Positions 36,120 to 45,911 are shown, counted from the first letter of the stretch. The stretch: DNA of 64,000 bases from Rhodobacter sp. TJ_12 (GCF_020023995.1 NZ_NRRD01000002.1:124001-188000); one strand, 5' to 3'. Translations and numbers: made by a program. Notes: generated by a model not told the origin, from the letters alone.

Positions 36120-36665
36120 CTATCGGGTCACATCAAGATGCGGCTCGGTGGTCTGCGCACTGGCTTGCCAGCCTTTCGCGGTGTCCGGCGTCGCCGGCGC
36201 TTCCGGCGCGGCGGACTCGTCCGGCAGGCGGGCATCGGTGCTGTCCTCGGTCTGTGCCGCTTCGGCTTCGGCAGGCGCATCTGCCGCGTCCGTTTCCGGC
36301 GTGACGTCTGGCGCTTCGGTGTCCGATTTGGCGCGCGGCGGCGCGTGCAGTTCGGCCGCTTTTGCTTCAAGCGGTGTCACGTCGAAGGTCGGCGGAGGGC
36401 CAGTCGGCGCGTCCGGGTCGGGCGCAGCCGCGGTGCGGCTTTGCGCAAGCACGGCGGTTTCCATCGCAACGTCGCGGCTGCGGGCTTGCAGTTCAACGAT
36501 CCGTTGCGCTTGCGAGCCGCTGTCGACATTTGCGCCAAGCCCCGAATTCGTGTTCGCGGCATTCGCGGATGGCTCTACCGTCGTGGCAGGTGCCTTTTTC
36601 GGTGGCGCCACGGCAAGCAGCGGCGTCCATCCTGTTTGAGGCATAAGCCCCGATATGCGGTCCAT
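36120..36665 (-). CDS. Ala/Pro/Glu-rich low-complexity protein, unknown
   Basis: 181 residues, not recognised. The N-terminus MDRISGLMPQTGWTPLLAV is the only ordered-looking part; from about residue 25 the sequence is disordered and rich in Ala, Pro, Thr, Glu and Asp, apart from a helical stretch (about 50-75). No signal peptide, no transmembrane helix. It is very likely a real gene: GAGGAGA lies at good distance before the ATG and third-position GC is high. It stands alone between accB and the universal stress gene. A direct repeat TTAC-N7-TTAC sits 53-67 bases upstream. Confidence 0.7.
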   Translation of the reverse strand: MDRISGLMPQTGWTPLLAVAPPKKAPATTVEPSANAANTNSGLGANVDSGSQAQRIVELQARSRDVAMETAVLAQSRTAAAPDPDAPTGPPPTFDVTPLEAKAAELHAPPRAKSDTEAPDVTPETDAADAPAEAEAAQTEDSTDARLPDESAAPEAPATPDTAKGWQASAQTTEPHLDVTR

Positions 36666-36717
36666 TCCCCACTCTCCTCATTACTGAACCCCCAACATGA
36701 AGGATGCGCCTGCCAGG

Positions 36718-36732
36718 TTACCCAAATGTTAC
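36718..36732. promoter_or_regulatory. TTAC-N7-TTAC direct repeat, CtrA-like spacing
   Basis: Two TTAC half-sites with seven bases between, upstream of the low-complexity gene. The CtrA consensus is TTAA-N7-TTAA, so both halves deviate in the last base. Weak evidence. Confidence 0.25.
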
Positions 36733-36821
36733 TTTTTTGCGGTTTCCTGTGGCAGGGTTAATGGTCGACCCCGTCCGGCGCGGCTTTCTTTTCAAGGGGT
36801 TGGCGCTGCCGCAGGTCCAAA

Positions 36822-36849
36822 TGAAAACGGCGCCCGCGGGGCGCCGTTT
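36822..36849 (-). terminator. Terminator after the universal stress protein gene
   Basis: 11-bp perfect stem AAACGGCGCCC (36825-36835) with GGGCGCCGTTT (36839-36849), three-base loop; on the minus strand it ends in TTTT. Located 34 bases past the usp stop. Confidence 0.75.
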
Positions 36850-36882
36850 GCCATTTTTGCGTTTCGTGCTGGACGGCACGGA

Positions 36883-37722
36883 TCAATGCGACATCAGGAT
36901 CGGCACTTCGGCCTGTTCCAGCATGTTGCGCGTTGCGCCCCCCAGAATCGCTTCGCGGAAGCGCGAATGGCCGTAGGCGCCCATCACCACCATCTGCGCA
37001 GAGGTATCGCGCACATGGCGGTTGATCACATCGGAAATGCGCGGCAGCGTCTTGGCCAGCACCGAAACCTCGACCTTGACGCCATGCCGGGCCAACCATT
37101 GGCTAAGCTGCCCGCCGGGGTCGGACCGTTCAGGCCCATGCGCGGGCGGGTCGATCACGGTGATATCGACCAGTTGCGCGGTTTGCAGCAGCGGCAGCGC
37201 CTTGCGGATCGCGTTTATCGCTTCGTTCGACTGATTCCATGCCACCACCACACGGCGCGGCGTCAGCGAGATCACCTGACCATCGGGCACGATCAGCGCG
37301 GGCGCTTGCCCTTCGAACAGTGCGGCTTCGACCGCCGCCTCCAGTTCCTGCCCGCGCCCGGTGCCATAAGGGTGGCCCATCACCACCAGATCGGCAAAGC
37401 GCGCGCGCAGCCCCACAACGGTCGCAATCGCGCCGATCTGGGCCACGACGGCCTCGGTGCTCCAGCGGATATCCTCTTTGCACAGGCGGTCATTGACGGC
37501 TTTTTCCGTCTCGCGCGCTTCTTCTTGCGCCCGATCGAGAACTTCTTGCTGCACGAAGGCCGTTGCTCCGGCATAATAATAGCCAGTTTGGGTGCGATCG
37601 ACGCCCAGACACAGCACCTCAAGGTGCGCATCCTCGGCGCGGGCGACCGCCACGGCCGAGTCAATTTGTCCGTGCGCCTGTGAGACGTCCGTCACAATCG
37701 TCAAAACCGTTTTATAGGCCAT
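36883..37722 (-). CDS. Tandem universal stress protein
   Basis: 279 residues with two Usp domains (about 1-145 and 150-279). The second holds MGAYGHSRFREAILGGATRNML, close to the G-2x-G-9x-G(S/T) ATP-binding pattern; the first has MGHPYGTGRGQE, less complete. The ATG at 37722 has AGGGGG upstream and is preferred over an open frame 36 codons longer. An FNR-like box centred about 67 bases upstream points to induction under low oxygen, and the gene is divergent from ccoN. Probable role: survival or metabolic adjustment in oxygen limitation (inference). Confidence 0.92.
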   Translation of the reverse strand: MAYKTVLTIVTDVSQAHGQIDSAVAVARAEDAHLEVLCLGVDRTQTGYYYAGATAFVQQEVLDRAQEEARETEKAVNDRLCKEDIRWSTEAVVAQIGAIATVVGLRARFADLVVMGHPYGTGRGQELEAAVEAALFEGQAPALIVPDGQVISLTPRRVVVAWNQSNEAINAIRKALPLLQTAQLVDITVIDPPAHGPERSDPGGQLSQWLARHGVKVEVSVLAKTLPRISDVINRHVRDTSAQMVVMGAYGHSRFREAILGGATRNMLEQAEVPILMSH

Positions 37723-37782
37723 ATACTGCCCCCTGAATGCGGTAATTTTGGTAATCTGTAGCGATTCGAATGGCTTTGCGCA

Positions 37783-37796
37783 TTGACGAGGATCAA
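37783..37796. promoter_or_regulatory. FNR-like box upstream of usp
   Basis: TTGAC-GAGG-ATCAA, one base from the FNR/FnrL consensus TTGAT-N4-ATCAA. Centre is about 67 bp from the usp start, so a class II position (-41.5) would give a short leader of about 26 bases. Confidence 0.75.
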
Positions 37797-37865
37797 GGCG
37801 CCGCTTTACAGCCGCTGGGCATGCTGTCATCGTGCGACGAAAGAACGCACCAGCCTGTCAAGAAA

Positions 37866-37879
37866 TTGATCGAAATCAA
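37866..37879. promoter_or_regulatory. FNR box upstream of ccoN
   Basis: TTGAT-CGAA-ATCAA, a perfect FNR/FnrL consensus about 110 bp before the ccoN start. TAAAAT at 37896-37901 is a candidate -10. Matches the known anaerobic control of cco operons by FnrL in Rhodobacter. Confidence 0.88.
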
Positions 37880-37982
37880 AGCGGGTGTCATACCCTAAAA
37901 TCACAAGAGAAAAGTCGAGAACCTTACGCCCCGACCGACTCGGCGCGGGACGGAAGAACAAAAAGACGAAGGGACGCATAAT

Positions 37983-39581
37983 ATGTGGGATTACATCAAG
38001 CTGATCGCGCTTGGTCTCGCGGCGGCTGTAGCTGCATACGCAGCCAGTCAGGCGCGGGACCTGCCGTATATGGTGAACATGATCCAGGCCATGCTGGCCG
38101 CGGTCATCGCGTTCATCTGGATACTGCGCACAATGGGGGACCCCAAGCCCTCGAACACCGAATATTGCGACGGCGTGATCCGCGCCGGCGTCATCGCAAC
38201 GACCTTCTGGGGCGTGGTCGGCTTCCTTGTGGCCGTGATCATCGCTTTCCAGCTCGCCTTCCCGCAACTCAACCTAGAGTTCGGCAATGGCATGCTCAAT
38301 TTCGGGCGTCTGCGTCCGCTGCACACCTCGGCGGTGATTTTCGCCTTTGGGGGCAACGCGCTGATCGCCTCGGCCTTCTATGTTGTGCAACGCACCTCGG
38401 CGGCGCGTCTGTTCGGCGGCAATTCGCTGGGCTGGTTCGTGTTCTGGGGTTGGCAGCTCATCATCGTGATGGCGGCGTCTTCCTACCTGCTCGGCGGCTC
38501 GCAAGGTAAAGAATATGCCGAGATGAACTGGCACATCGACCTGTGGATCACCGTGGTCTGGGTAGCCTATCTGATCGCCTTCCTCGGCACGATCTTCAAG
38601 CGCAAGGAACCCCACATCTATGTGGCGAACTGGTTCTATCTGTCCTTCATCGTGACCATCGCGATGCTGCACCTGATCAACAACCTCGCCATTCCGGTGT
38701 CGATCTTCGGCTCCAAATCGGTGTCGGTGATGTCGGGTGTGCAAGATGCGATGACGCAATGGTGGTATGGCCACAACGCCGTGGGCTTCTTCCTGACCGC
38801 GGGCTTCTTGGGCATGATGTATTACTTCGTGCCGAAACAAGCCGAGCGTCCCGTCTATTCCTACAAGTTGTCGATCGTGCACTTCTGGGCGCTGATCTTC
38901 CTCTACATCTGGGCCGGTCCGCACCACCTGCACTATACCGCGCTGCCTGACTGGGCCTCGACGCTGGGCATGGTGATGTCGGTGATCCTGTGGATGCCGT
39001 CTTGGGGCGGTATGATCAACGGCCTGATGACGCTTTCGGGCGCGTGGGACAAGCTGCGCACCGATCCGGTGATCCGGATGATGGTTGTGTCCATCGGCTT
39101 TTACGGCATGTCGACCTTTGAAGGTCCGATGATGTCGATCAAGGCCGTGAACTCGCTCAGCCACTACACCGACTGGACCATTGGCCACGTGCACTCTGGT
39201 GCGCTCGGCTGGAACGGCATGATCACCTTCGGCATGCTGTACTTCCTGACGCCGCGCCTGTGGGGCCGTTCGGGGCTTTATTCGCTCAAGCTGGTCAGCT
39301 GGCATTTCTGGCTCGCCACCATCGGGATCGTTCTTTACGCGTCCTCAATGTGGGTGACCGGGATCATGGAAGGCCTGATGTGGCGTGAAGTCGACAGCCA
39401 AGGCTTCCTTGTGAACGCCTTTGCCGACACCGTGGCCGCGAAACTGCCCATGTATGTCGTGCGCGGCAGCGGCGGGGTGCTTTACCTGCTGGGCGGCATC
39501 ATCATGGCCTACAACCTCTGGGCCACCGTGGCCAAACAACCGAAAACGACCGAAGCTTCGGTCGCGGTCCCGGCGGAATAA
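37983..39581 (+). CDS. ccoN: cbb3-type cytochrome c oxidase subunit I
   Basis: Catalytic subunit carrying low-spin heme b and the heme b3-CuB site; reduces oxygen to water with high affinity and pumps protons. 532 residues, about twelve transmembrane helices plus an N-terminal helix. Heme and copper histidines occur in [11 protein letters not shown]-type, [23 protein letters not shown] and [14 protein letters not shown] segments. It is first in ccoNOQP, preceded by AAGGGA and a consensus FNR box. Confidence 0.98.
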   Translation: MWDYIKLIALGLAAAVAAYAASQARDLPYMVNMIQAMLAAVIAFIWILRTMGDPKPSNTEYCDGVIRAGVIATTFWGVVGFLVAVIIAFQLAFPQLNLEFGNGMLNFGRLRPLHTSAVIFAFGGNALIASAFYVVQRTSAARLFGGNSLGWFVFWGWQLIIVMAASSYLLGGSQGKEYAEMNWHIDLWITVVWVAYLIAFLGTIFKRKEPHIYVANWFYLSFIVTIAMLHLINNLAIPVSIFGSKSVSVMSGVQDAMTQWWYGHNAVGFFLTAGFLGMMYYFVPKQAERPVYSYKLSIVHFWALIFLYIWAGPHHLHYTALPDWASTLGMVMSVILWMPSWGGMINGLMTLSGAWDKLRTDPVIRMMVVSIGFYGMSTFEGPMMSIKAVNSLSHYTDWTIGHVHSGALGWNGMITFGMLYFLTPRLWGRSGLYSLKLVSWHFWLATIGIVLYASSMWVTGIMEGLMWREVDSQGFLVNAFADTVAAKLPMYVVRGSGGVLYLLGGIIMAYNLWATVAKQPKTTEASVAVPAE

Positions 39582-39593
39582 GGAGAAACGCAG

Positions 39594-40322
39594 ATGGCAA
39601 TTCTGGACAAACACCACGTTCTGGAAAAGAACGCGACGCTGCTGCTGATCTTCTCGTTCCTCGTCGTGACCATTGGCGGGATCGTCGAGATCGCGCCGCT
39701 GTTCTACCTCGAAAACACGATCGAGAAGGTGGAGGGCATTCGTCCCTACACCCCGCTCGAACTCACCGGGCGCGATATCTACATCCGCGAGGGCTGCTAT
39801 GTCTGCCACTCGCAGATGATCCGTCCGATGCGCGACGAGGTGGAGCGTTACGGTCACTATTCGCTTGCGGCGGAATCGATGTATGACCACCCGTTCCAGT
39901 GGGGCTCGAAGCGGACGGGGCCCGACCTCGCCCGCGTCGGTGGCCGTTACTCGGACAAGTGGCATGTCGATCACCTGACCGATCCGCAATCGGTGGTGCC
40001 CGAGTCGGTGATGCCGAGCTACAGCTACCTGTCGCATGTGCCGCTGGACAGCACCTACATCGAAGACCGTCTTGCGACGGATGCGATGGTGGGTGTGCCC
40101 TATACCTCGGAAATGATCGCAACGGCGAAAGCAGACTTCGTGTCTCAGGCGAACCCTGACGAAGACTACGATTCGCTGCTGGAGCATTACGGCGACAACG
40201 TCAACATCCGTAACTTTGATGGCCAGCCCGGCCTGACAGAGATGGATGCGCTGATCGCTTATCTGCAGGTGTTGGGGACGATGGTCGATTTCTCGACCTT
40301 CCAGCCCGTGGCCAGTCGCTAA
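39594..40322 (+). CDS. ccoO: cbb3-type cytochrome c oxidase subunit II (mono-heme)
   Basis: Membrane-anchored c-type cytochrome, 242 residues. N-terminal helix (about 15-35), single heme site CYVCH followed by [10 protein letters not shown], and a methionine ligand further on (VMPSYSYL). Passes electrons from CcoP to CcoN. Follows ccoN by 12 bp with GGAG before the start. Confidence 0.97.
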   Translation: MAILDKHHVLEKNATLLLIFSFLVVTIGGIVEIAPLFYLENTIEKVEGIRPYTPLELTGRDIYIREGCYVCHSQMIRPMRDEVERYGHYSLAAESMYDHPFQWGSKRTGPDLARVGGRYSDKWHVDHLTDPQSVVPESVMPSYSYLSHVPLDSTYIEDRLATDAMVGVPYTSEMIATAKADFVSQANPDEDYDSLLEHYGDNVNIRNFDGQPGLTEMDALIAYLQVLGTMVDFSTFQPVASR

Positions 40323-40333
40323 GGAGAGTGGGG

Positions 40334-40543
40334 ATGGACTATCATATCCTGCGTGAATTCGCCGATAGCTGGGCCGCTCTTGCGATGCTGCTCATGTTTC
40401 TCGGTGCCGTGTTCTGGGCGTTTCGTCCCGGTTCGCGCAGCACGCATGCCGATACGGCAAACATCCCTTTCCGGCATGAAGACAAACCCGCCGATCCCGA
40501 TGCAGGCGACAGCCTGCGTCCGGACGACGGCGCCACGCGGTAA
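40334..40543 (+). CDS. ccoQ: cbb3 oxidase small subunit CcoQ
   Basis: 69 residues with one transmembrane helix (about 12-32, AALAMLLMFLGAVFWAF) and a charged tail, the usual CcoQ. It stabilises the oxidase in related bacteria. ATG at 40334 is preferred because AAGGAG is seven bases upstream; a GTG two codons earlier overlaps that site. Confidence 0.93.
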   Translation: MDYHILREFADSWAALAMLLMFLGAVFWAFRPGSRSTHADTANIPFRHEDKPADPDAGDSLRPDDGATR

Positions 40544-40555
40544 GGAGGCGTGGAA

Positions 40556-41449
40556 ATGAGCAAAAAACCGACGACCAAGAAAGAGGTGCAAACCACGGGC
40601 CATTCGTGGGACGGCATCGAGGAACTGAACACCCCACTGCCGCGCTGGTGGCTGTGGACCTTCTACGCCTGTATCGTGTGGGGCATCGCCTATTCGATCG
40701 CCATGCCGGCGTGGCCGATCTTTGCTTCTGGGGCGACCCCGGGCCTGCTCGGGTCTTCGACCCGCGCCAATGTCGAAAAAGAGATCGAACGCTTTTCCGC
40801 AATGAACAAGGCGGTGGAAGACAAGCTGGTGGCCACGGAGCTGACCGAAATCGGCAATGATCCCGAACTGGTGGCCTATACCACCAATGCCGGGGGCGCG
40901 GTGTTCCGCACCTGGTGTGCGCAATGCCACGGTTCGGGCGCAGGCGGCAACAAGGGCTTCCCGAGTCTGATCGACGATGATTGGCTGTTCGGCGGCACGA
41001 TCGAGCAAATTTATCTCGATGTGCAGCACGGCATTCGCGATCCGCTGGACCCGGATACCAACTATGCCGCTGGCATGCCTGCGCATCTGGATGACGGCTT
41101 GCTGGAATCGGCGCAGATCGACGAGGTCGTGCAATATGTGCGCCAGATCTCGGGTCAGGACGCCGATGCCGAAATGGCGGCGGCTGGTTCGGAAATCTTT
41201 GCCGAATGGTGCGTGGCGTGCCACGGCGAGGATGCCAAGGGCATGCAGGATTTGGGCGCGCCCAACCTGACGGATGCGATCTGGCTTTATGGTGGCGATG
41301 TTGAAACGCTGACCACCACGATCCGGCATGGTCGCGCTGGCGTGATGCCCTCGTGGAGCTACGGCACCACCGAAGGCACGTCGCGTCTGAGCGAAGTGCA
41401 GATCCGGGCCGTTTCGGCCTATGTGCACAGCCTCGGCGGCGGCGAATAA
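40556..41449 (+). CDS. ccoP: cbb3-type cytochrome c oxidase subunit III (di-heme)
   Basis: 297 residues: an N-terminal helix (about 32-53) and two cytochrome c domains with CAQCH (about 122-126) and CVACH (about 220-224). Entry point for electrons from soluble or membrane cytochrome c. ATG at 40556 has AAGGAGG seven bases upstream. Ends the ccoNOQP unit ahead of a terminator. Confidence 0.97.
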   Translation: MSKKPTTKKEVQTTGHSWDGIEELNTPLPRWWLWTFYACIVWGIAYSIAMPAWPIFASGATPGLLGSSTRANVEKEIERFSAMNKAVEDKLVATELTEIGNDPELVAYTTNAGGAVFRTWCAQCHGSGAGGNKGFPSLIDDDWLFGGTIEQIYLDVQHGIRDPLDPDTNYAAGMPAHLDDGLLESAQIDEVVQYVRQISGQDADAEMAAAGSEIFAEWCVACHGEDAKGMQDLGAPNLTDAIWLYGGDVETLTTTIRHGRAGVMPSWSYGTTEGTSRLSEVQIRAVSAYVHSLGGGE

Positions 41450-41462
41450 GCCTGCATTGACA

Positions 41463-41488
41463 TTCGGGGCGGTCTTTACCGCCCCGAA
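41463..41488 (+). other. Hairpin directly after ccoP
   Basis: Perfect 11-bp stem TTCGGGGCGGT / ACCGCCCCGAA with loop CTTT, fourteen bases past the ccoP stop. It lacks a T-run and probably acts together with the terminator just downstream. Confidence 0.55.
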
Positions 41489-41491
41489 GAG

Positions 41492-41542
41492 CACCGGTGC
41501 CCCGTCCTGTTCGCGCGTTTCCTGGGGTGCCGGTGTCTTTTT
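41492..41542 (+). terminator. Intrinsic terminator between ccoNOQP and ccoGHIS
   Basis: CACCGGTGCCCC (41492-41503) pairs with GGGGTGCCGGTG (41524-41535) through twelve pairs, two of them G-U in RNA, followed by TCTTTTT. It suggests that ccoGHIS has its own promoter in 41543-41745. Confidence 0.7.
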
Positions 41543-41556
41543 GCATTAAAGAATGC
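41543..41556. promoter_or_regulatory. GCATT-N4-AATGC inverted repeat upstream of ccoG
   Basis: Perfect 5-bp arms with a 4-base spacer, the geometry of FNR/CRP-type half-sites but not the FNR sequence. A possible operator in the 200-bp region before ccoG; no factor can be named. Confidence 0.3.
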
Positions 41557-41745
41557 GCCATTTTGTCCTTGCGACACTAAGTCCCATCGGGCATCACGCG
41601 CTTAACAATGACAGTCTCGATTATATCGTGTATCGCAAATCTGTCTTTGCATGCACATATGGCGATCTGCGCATCGAGGCATCCCCGTTCGGACCGCGGG
41701 GCAAGGCGGCCCGGACGCAAGCCACATGCCAACGGAGATGAACCC

Positions 41746-43197
41746 GTGAGCTCCACCGAACCCACCGACGACGCGCCGCTTTACGAGGCGCGCGAACCCA
41801 TTTTTCCCAAACGTATTTCCGGTAAGTTTCGCAATCTGAAATGGATCCTGATGGCGCTGATGCTGGGCATCTATTACATCACGCCCTGGATCCGTTGGGA
41901 CCGCGGCCCGGCGCTGCCCGATCAGGCGGTTTTGCTTGATCTTGCGAATCGTCGCTTCTTTTTCTTTGGGCTCGAAATTTGGCCGCATGAATTCTACTTC
42001 GTGGCGGGCCTGTTGATCATGGCGGGGCTGGGGCTATTCTTGTTCACCTCGGCGCTGGGGCGCGTGTGGTGCGGCTATGCCTGCCCGCAAACCGTCTGGA
42101 CCGACCTTTTCATTTTGGTGGAACGCTGGGTCGAGGGGGACCGCAACAATCGTATCCGTCTGCACCGGCAGAAATGGAACGCTGAGAAGATCCGCAAAAA
42201 CCTTACGAAATGGACCCTTTGGCTGCTGATCGGGCTCGCCACCGGCGGGGCCTGGGTGTTCTATTTCACCGATGCGCCGACGCTTCTGGGCGATCTTTTC
42301 ACCGGTGACGCCTCTCCCATCGCCTATACAACCATTGCCGTGGCGACCGCGACGACCTTCGCCTTTGGCGGCTTCGCGCGCGAGCAGATGTGCATCTATG
42401 CCTGCCCGTGGCCGCGCATTCAGGCGGCGATGATGGATGAAGACACGATCACCATCGCTTACCGCGAATGGCGCGGCGAACCGCGCGGCAAGCTGCACAA
42501 GGGGCAGGTGCCCGAAGGGCAGGGCGATTGCATCGATTGTCAGGCCTGTTTCAACGTTTGCCCGATGGGGATCGATATCCGCAACGGCCAGCAGCTGGAA
42601 TGCATCACCTGCGGTCTGTGCATCGACGCCTGTGACGAGATCATGGACCGGATCGGCAAACCGCGCGGCCTTGTGGGCTATATGGCGCTTAAGGACGAGG
42701 CCAGCGAACGCGCGGGCAACAAGGTTGTGAATATCTGGAAACACGTGCTGCGTCCGCGCACGCTTGTTTATTTCACGCTGTGGGCCGGCTTTGGCATTGC
42801 GCTTGTGGTCGCGCTGTTCCTGCGCTCGCCGCTCGATTTCAATGTCACCCCGAACCGCGATCCGCTTTACGTGATGCAGGGCGATGGCACGATCCGCAAC
42901 ATCTACACGATGCGGATTCGCAACAAGCATGGTGAAGAGGTGACCTATCGGATCAGCGCAACCACACCCGATGGTGAAGCCGATCCCAGTTTGACCCTCT
43001 CGCTCGAGGGGCAAGAGGGTGATACGGTGACCGTGCCGGCCGACCAGCTTTACAACCAGCGGCTTTACCTTGAGGCGGCGCCGCAGTCCGATCTGGCGAC
43101 CACCAAGCGCACCGATATCGACATCTGGGTCGAGCAGGTGGGCGGCGAGGTGCCGGTGCGGGATTCCGTCGGCACCGTGTTCAACGGCAAGGAGTGA
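41746..43197 (+). CDS. ccoG: Cytochrome oxidase accessory iron-sulfur protein CcoG
   Basis: Membrane polyferredoxin needed for cbb3 assembly, reported to act in copper delivery as a Cu(II) reductase. 483 residues. Several transmembrane helices, CGYACPQTVW and CIYACPWPRI, then two 4Fe-4S sites in CIDCQACFNVCP and CITCGLCIDACDE, and a C-terminal Ig-like periplasmic part. The start is a GTG with GGAG eight bases upstream; the frame is open 46 codons further up but lacks conserved sequence. A four-codon mini-frame (ATG at 41738) ends on the GTG. Confidence 0.95.
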   Translation: MSSTEPTDDAPLYEAREPIFPKRISGKFRNLKWILMALMLGIYYITPWIRWDRGPALPDQAVLLDLANRRFFFFGLEIWPHEFYFVAGLLIMAGLGLFLFTSALGRVWCGYACPQTVWTDLFILVERWVEGDRNNRIRLHRQKWNAEKIRKNLTKWTLWLLIGLATGGAWVFYFTDAPTLLGDLFTGDASPIAYTTIAVATATTFAFGGFAREQMCIYACPWPRIQAAMMDEDTITIAYREWRGEPRGKLHKGQVPEGQGDCIDCQACFNVCPMGIDIRNGQQLECITCGLCIDACDEIMDRIGKPRGLVGYMALKDEASERAGNKVVNIWKHVLRPRTLVYFTLWAGFGIALVVALFLRSPLDFNVTPNRDPLYVMQGDGTIRNIYTMRIRNKHGEEVTYRISATTPDGEADPSLTLSLEGQEGDTVTVPADQLYNQRLYLEAAPQSDLATTKRTDIDIWVEQVGGEVPVRDSVGTVFNGKE

Positions 43198-43201
43198 CAA
43201 G

Positions 43202-43657
43202 ATGGCCAAACCTCTGACCGGACGTAAGGTGCTGATGATGTTCTTGGCCTTCTTCGGGCTGATCATCGTGGTCAATATGACGATGGCCTATAACGCCATT
43301 CGCACCTTTCCGGGGCTTGAGGTCGACAATTCCTATGTCGCGTCGCAAACCTTTGACGCCGACCGGGAAGCGCAGGAGCGGCTGGGCTGGACCATCGCGC
43401 CTTCCTACGATGGCACATCGCTGATCCTTGATATCCGCGATCCGGAGGGCAAGCCCGCCCGGGTTGCGGATCTGGATGTGCTTGTCGGCCGTAAAACCAT
43501 GTCGGCCGATGACCAACGCCCCGAAATGACGCCCGCGCGGGGCGTCTTTTCCGCCCCCGTGGCGCTCGCCCCCGGCGAGTGGCTGCTCCATATCACCGCG
43601 AAGTCGTCCGACGGCACCTTGTTCCGCCAAAGGCTCGATTTCTCTGTCGACGGCTGA
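43202..43657 (+). CDS. ccoH: cbb3 oxidase assembly protein FixH/CcoH
   Basis: 151 residues: an N-terminal membrane helix (about 10-30) and a periplasmic FixH domain. Required for stable cbb3 assembly in relatives. Starts four bases after ccoG and is followed by ccoI six bases later. Confidence 0.93.
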   Translation: MAKPLTGRKVLMMFLAFFGLIIVVNMTMAYNAIRTFPGLEVDNSYVASQTFDADREAQERLGWTIAPSYDGTSLILDIRDPEGKPARVADLDVLVGRKTMSADDQRPEMTPARGVFSAPVALAPGEWLLHITAKSSDGTLFRQRLDFSVDG

Positions 43658-43663
43658 TCTGCC

Positions 43664-45901
43664 ATGACCGTTGCCCCCCTTGCGCCCGAACGGGCCGACC
43701 GTGTCGAAGCGCGTGACGAAGAAGACCATGTTTCGGCCTCGGCCTGCCCGGCCTGCCTTGCGGCCCCTTCGGCAGAACAAATGGCGAAATCGGGCGATAT
43801 CAAGGGCGCACGGATCATGTTGTCGCTGCCCACAGCGCATTGTGCGGTCTGTATCACCGATGTCGAACGCGAAATGGAAGCCACGCCCGGTGTGCGTTCG
43901 GCCCGCGTGAACTTGACACTCAAGCGTGTCTCGGTCGATGCCGAGTCGGGGGTCGAGGCGGGGGATCTGATCGCGCGGCTTGGCCGTATCGGCTATGAGG
44001 CGCATGAGCTTGATCCGGGGATGCTCAGCGCGACCGAAACCGACAAGCGCGGGCGCGATCTGCTGATGCGGATCGGTGTGGCCGGGTTTGCGATGATGAA
44101 CATCATGCTCTTGTCCATCGCGGTCTGGTCGGGGGCCGAAAGCGCCACGCGCGATTTGTTCCATTGGATATCGGCGGCGATTGCCCTGCCCACTGTGGTC
44201 TTTGCGGGCAAGCCGTTCTTTGTGTCCGCCTTTGGGGCGCTGCGCCATGCGCGGCTCAACATGGATGTGCCGATCTCGCTGGCGCTGGTGCTGGCCTCGG
44301 GGATTTCTATCTTTGAGACGATGCAGCACGGCCATCATGCCTATTTCGATGCGGCGGTGATGCTGGCCTTTTTCCTTTTGGTGGGGCGCTATCTCGATTA
44401 TCGCACCCGCGCCGTGGCGCGCTCTGCCGCCGAAGAATTGGCCGCGCTGGAGGTGCCGCGCGCCACGCTTTTGCGCGACGGGCTGGAAAGCATCGTGGCC
44501 GTGTCGGATTTGCAACCGGGCGATCTGATCCGGGTGCGACCGGGCGGCCGTATTCCCGCCGATGGCACGGTGACCGATGGCACATCGGAAACCGACCGCT
44601 CGCTGCTGACCGGGGAGACGCTTCCGGTCTATGTGGGCCCCGGCACGGTGCTGAGCGCAGGCGAGGTGAACCTGACAGGCCCGCTGACGCTTCAGGTCAC
44701 GGCGGCGGGCAAGGACAGCTCTTTGCACCGGATGGCCGATCTGGTCGCCATGGCCGAAAGCGCCAAGACCCGCTACACCACGCTGGCCGAACGCGCGGCG
44801 CGGGCCTATTCGCCGCTGGTGCATTTGCTGTCTTTCTCGGCCTTTGGCTTTTGGCTGTGGTGGAGCGCGGGGGATTTGCGTCTGGCCATCAATATCGCGG
44901 CTTCTGTTTTGATCATCACCTGCCCCTGTGCTTTGGGGTTGGCCGTGCCTGCGGTGGTGACCGCCGCTTCGGGCAAGTTGTTCCGCAAGGGGCTTTTGAT
45001 CAAGGATGGCACCGCGCTGGAGCGGTTGGCCGAGGTGGATACCGTCGTTTTCGACAAAACCGGAACGCTGACATTGGGCGCGCCCGTGCCGGAAAACTTG
45101 GGCGATTTCGATACCGAAACGCTTTCGATTGCGGCGGCCCTTGCGGCGGCCTCTGCGCATCCTTTGGCCAAGGCGATCCATGCGGGCGCTTTGGAGATGG
45201 GCGTTGCGCCCGCGCGGCTGGATGACCTGCGCGAAGTGCCCGGCTTCGGGGTGGAGGGGCGTCTGGGCAAGCGCAAGCTGCGGTTGGGCCGGTCCGATTG
45301 GGTCGGCGCCGATCCGGTGGAAACCACCGCGACCCATCTGCGCCTTGGCGAGGCGCCGCCCGTCACCTTCCGCTTTTCTGATCATCTGCGCCCCGGCGCG
45401 GCGGAAGGCGTGGCACTGTTGCGCGCAAAGGGCAAACAGGTGTTGCTGGTTTCCGGCGATGTCGAAGCCGCCGTGGCCAAGCTGGCGCAAAAGCTTTCTA
45501 TTTCCGAGTGGCGTTCGGGCGCGCTGCCTGCGGAAAAGGCCGCGCTTGTCGCTGATCTGATGGGGCAGGGGCGGCGCGTCTTGATGGTGGGCGACGGGCT
45601 CAATGATACCGCCGCGCTGGCAGCCGCCCATGTCTCGATCTCGCCCGCCACCGCCTTGGATGCGGCGCGCACGGCCTCTGACATCGTGCTGTTGGGCCAA
45701 GACCTTGCGCCGGTGGGCGATGCTTTGCGGATCGCCAAACAGGCGCGGGCCCGGATCAAGCAGAATTTCGCGATTTCGGCGGTGTATAACACCGTCGCTG
45801 TGCCGCTGGCGCTGATCGGTCTGGCCACCCCGCTTTGGGCGGCCTTGGCGATGTCGTCATCCTCGATTACGGTTTCGTTGAATTCGTTGCGGTTGCGCTA
45901 A
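43664..45901 (+). CDS. ccoI: Copper-translocating P-type ATPase CcoI
   Basis: 745-residue P1B-type ATPase moving copper towards the cbb3 CuB site. N-terminal cysteine pair in CPACL, a heavy-metal domain with HCAVC, eight transmembrane helices with the CPC ion-binding motif in TCPCALGLAVPA, phosphorylation site DKTGTL, and the hinge GDGLNDTAAL. The usual HMA CxxC is intact. Lies between ccoH and ccoS. Confidence 0.96.
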   Translation: MTVAPLAPERADRVEARDEEDHVSASACPACLAAPSAEQMAKSGDIKGARIMLSLPTAHCAVCITDVEREMEATPGVRSARVNLTLKRVSVDAESGVEAGDLIARLGRIGYEAHELDPGMLSATETDKRGRDLLMRIGVAGFAMMNIMLLSIAVWSGAESATRDLFHWISAAIALPTVVFAGKPFFVSAFGALRHARLNMDVPISLALVLASGISIFETMQHGHHAYFDAAVMLAFFLLVGRYLDYRTRAVARSAAEELAALEVPRATLLRDGLESIVAVSDLQPGDLIRVRPGGRIPADGTVTDGTSETDRSLLTGETLPVYVGPGTVLSAGEVNLTGPLTLQVTAAGKDSSLHRMADLVAMAESAKTRYTTLAERAARAYSPLVHLLSFSAFGFWLWWSAGDLRLAINIAASVLIITCPCALGLAVPAVVTAASGKLFRKGLLIKDGTALERLAEVDTVVFDKTGTLTLGAPVPENLGDFDTETLSIAAALAAASAHPLAKAIHAGALEMGVAPARLDDLREVPGFGVEGRLGKRKLRLGRSDWVGADPVETTATHLRLGEAPPVTFRFSDHLRPGAAEGVALLRAKGKQVLLVSGDVEAAVAKLAQKLSISEWRSGALPAEKAALVADLMGQGRRVLMVGDGLNDTAALAAAHVSISPATALDAARTASDIVLLGQDLAPVGDALRIAKQARARIKQNFAISAVYNTVAVPLALIGLATPLWAALAMSSSSITVSLNSLRLR

Positions 45902-45911
45902 GGGGAATGCC

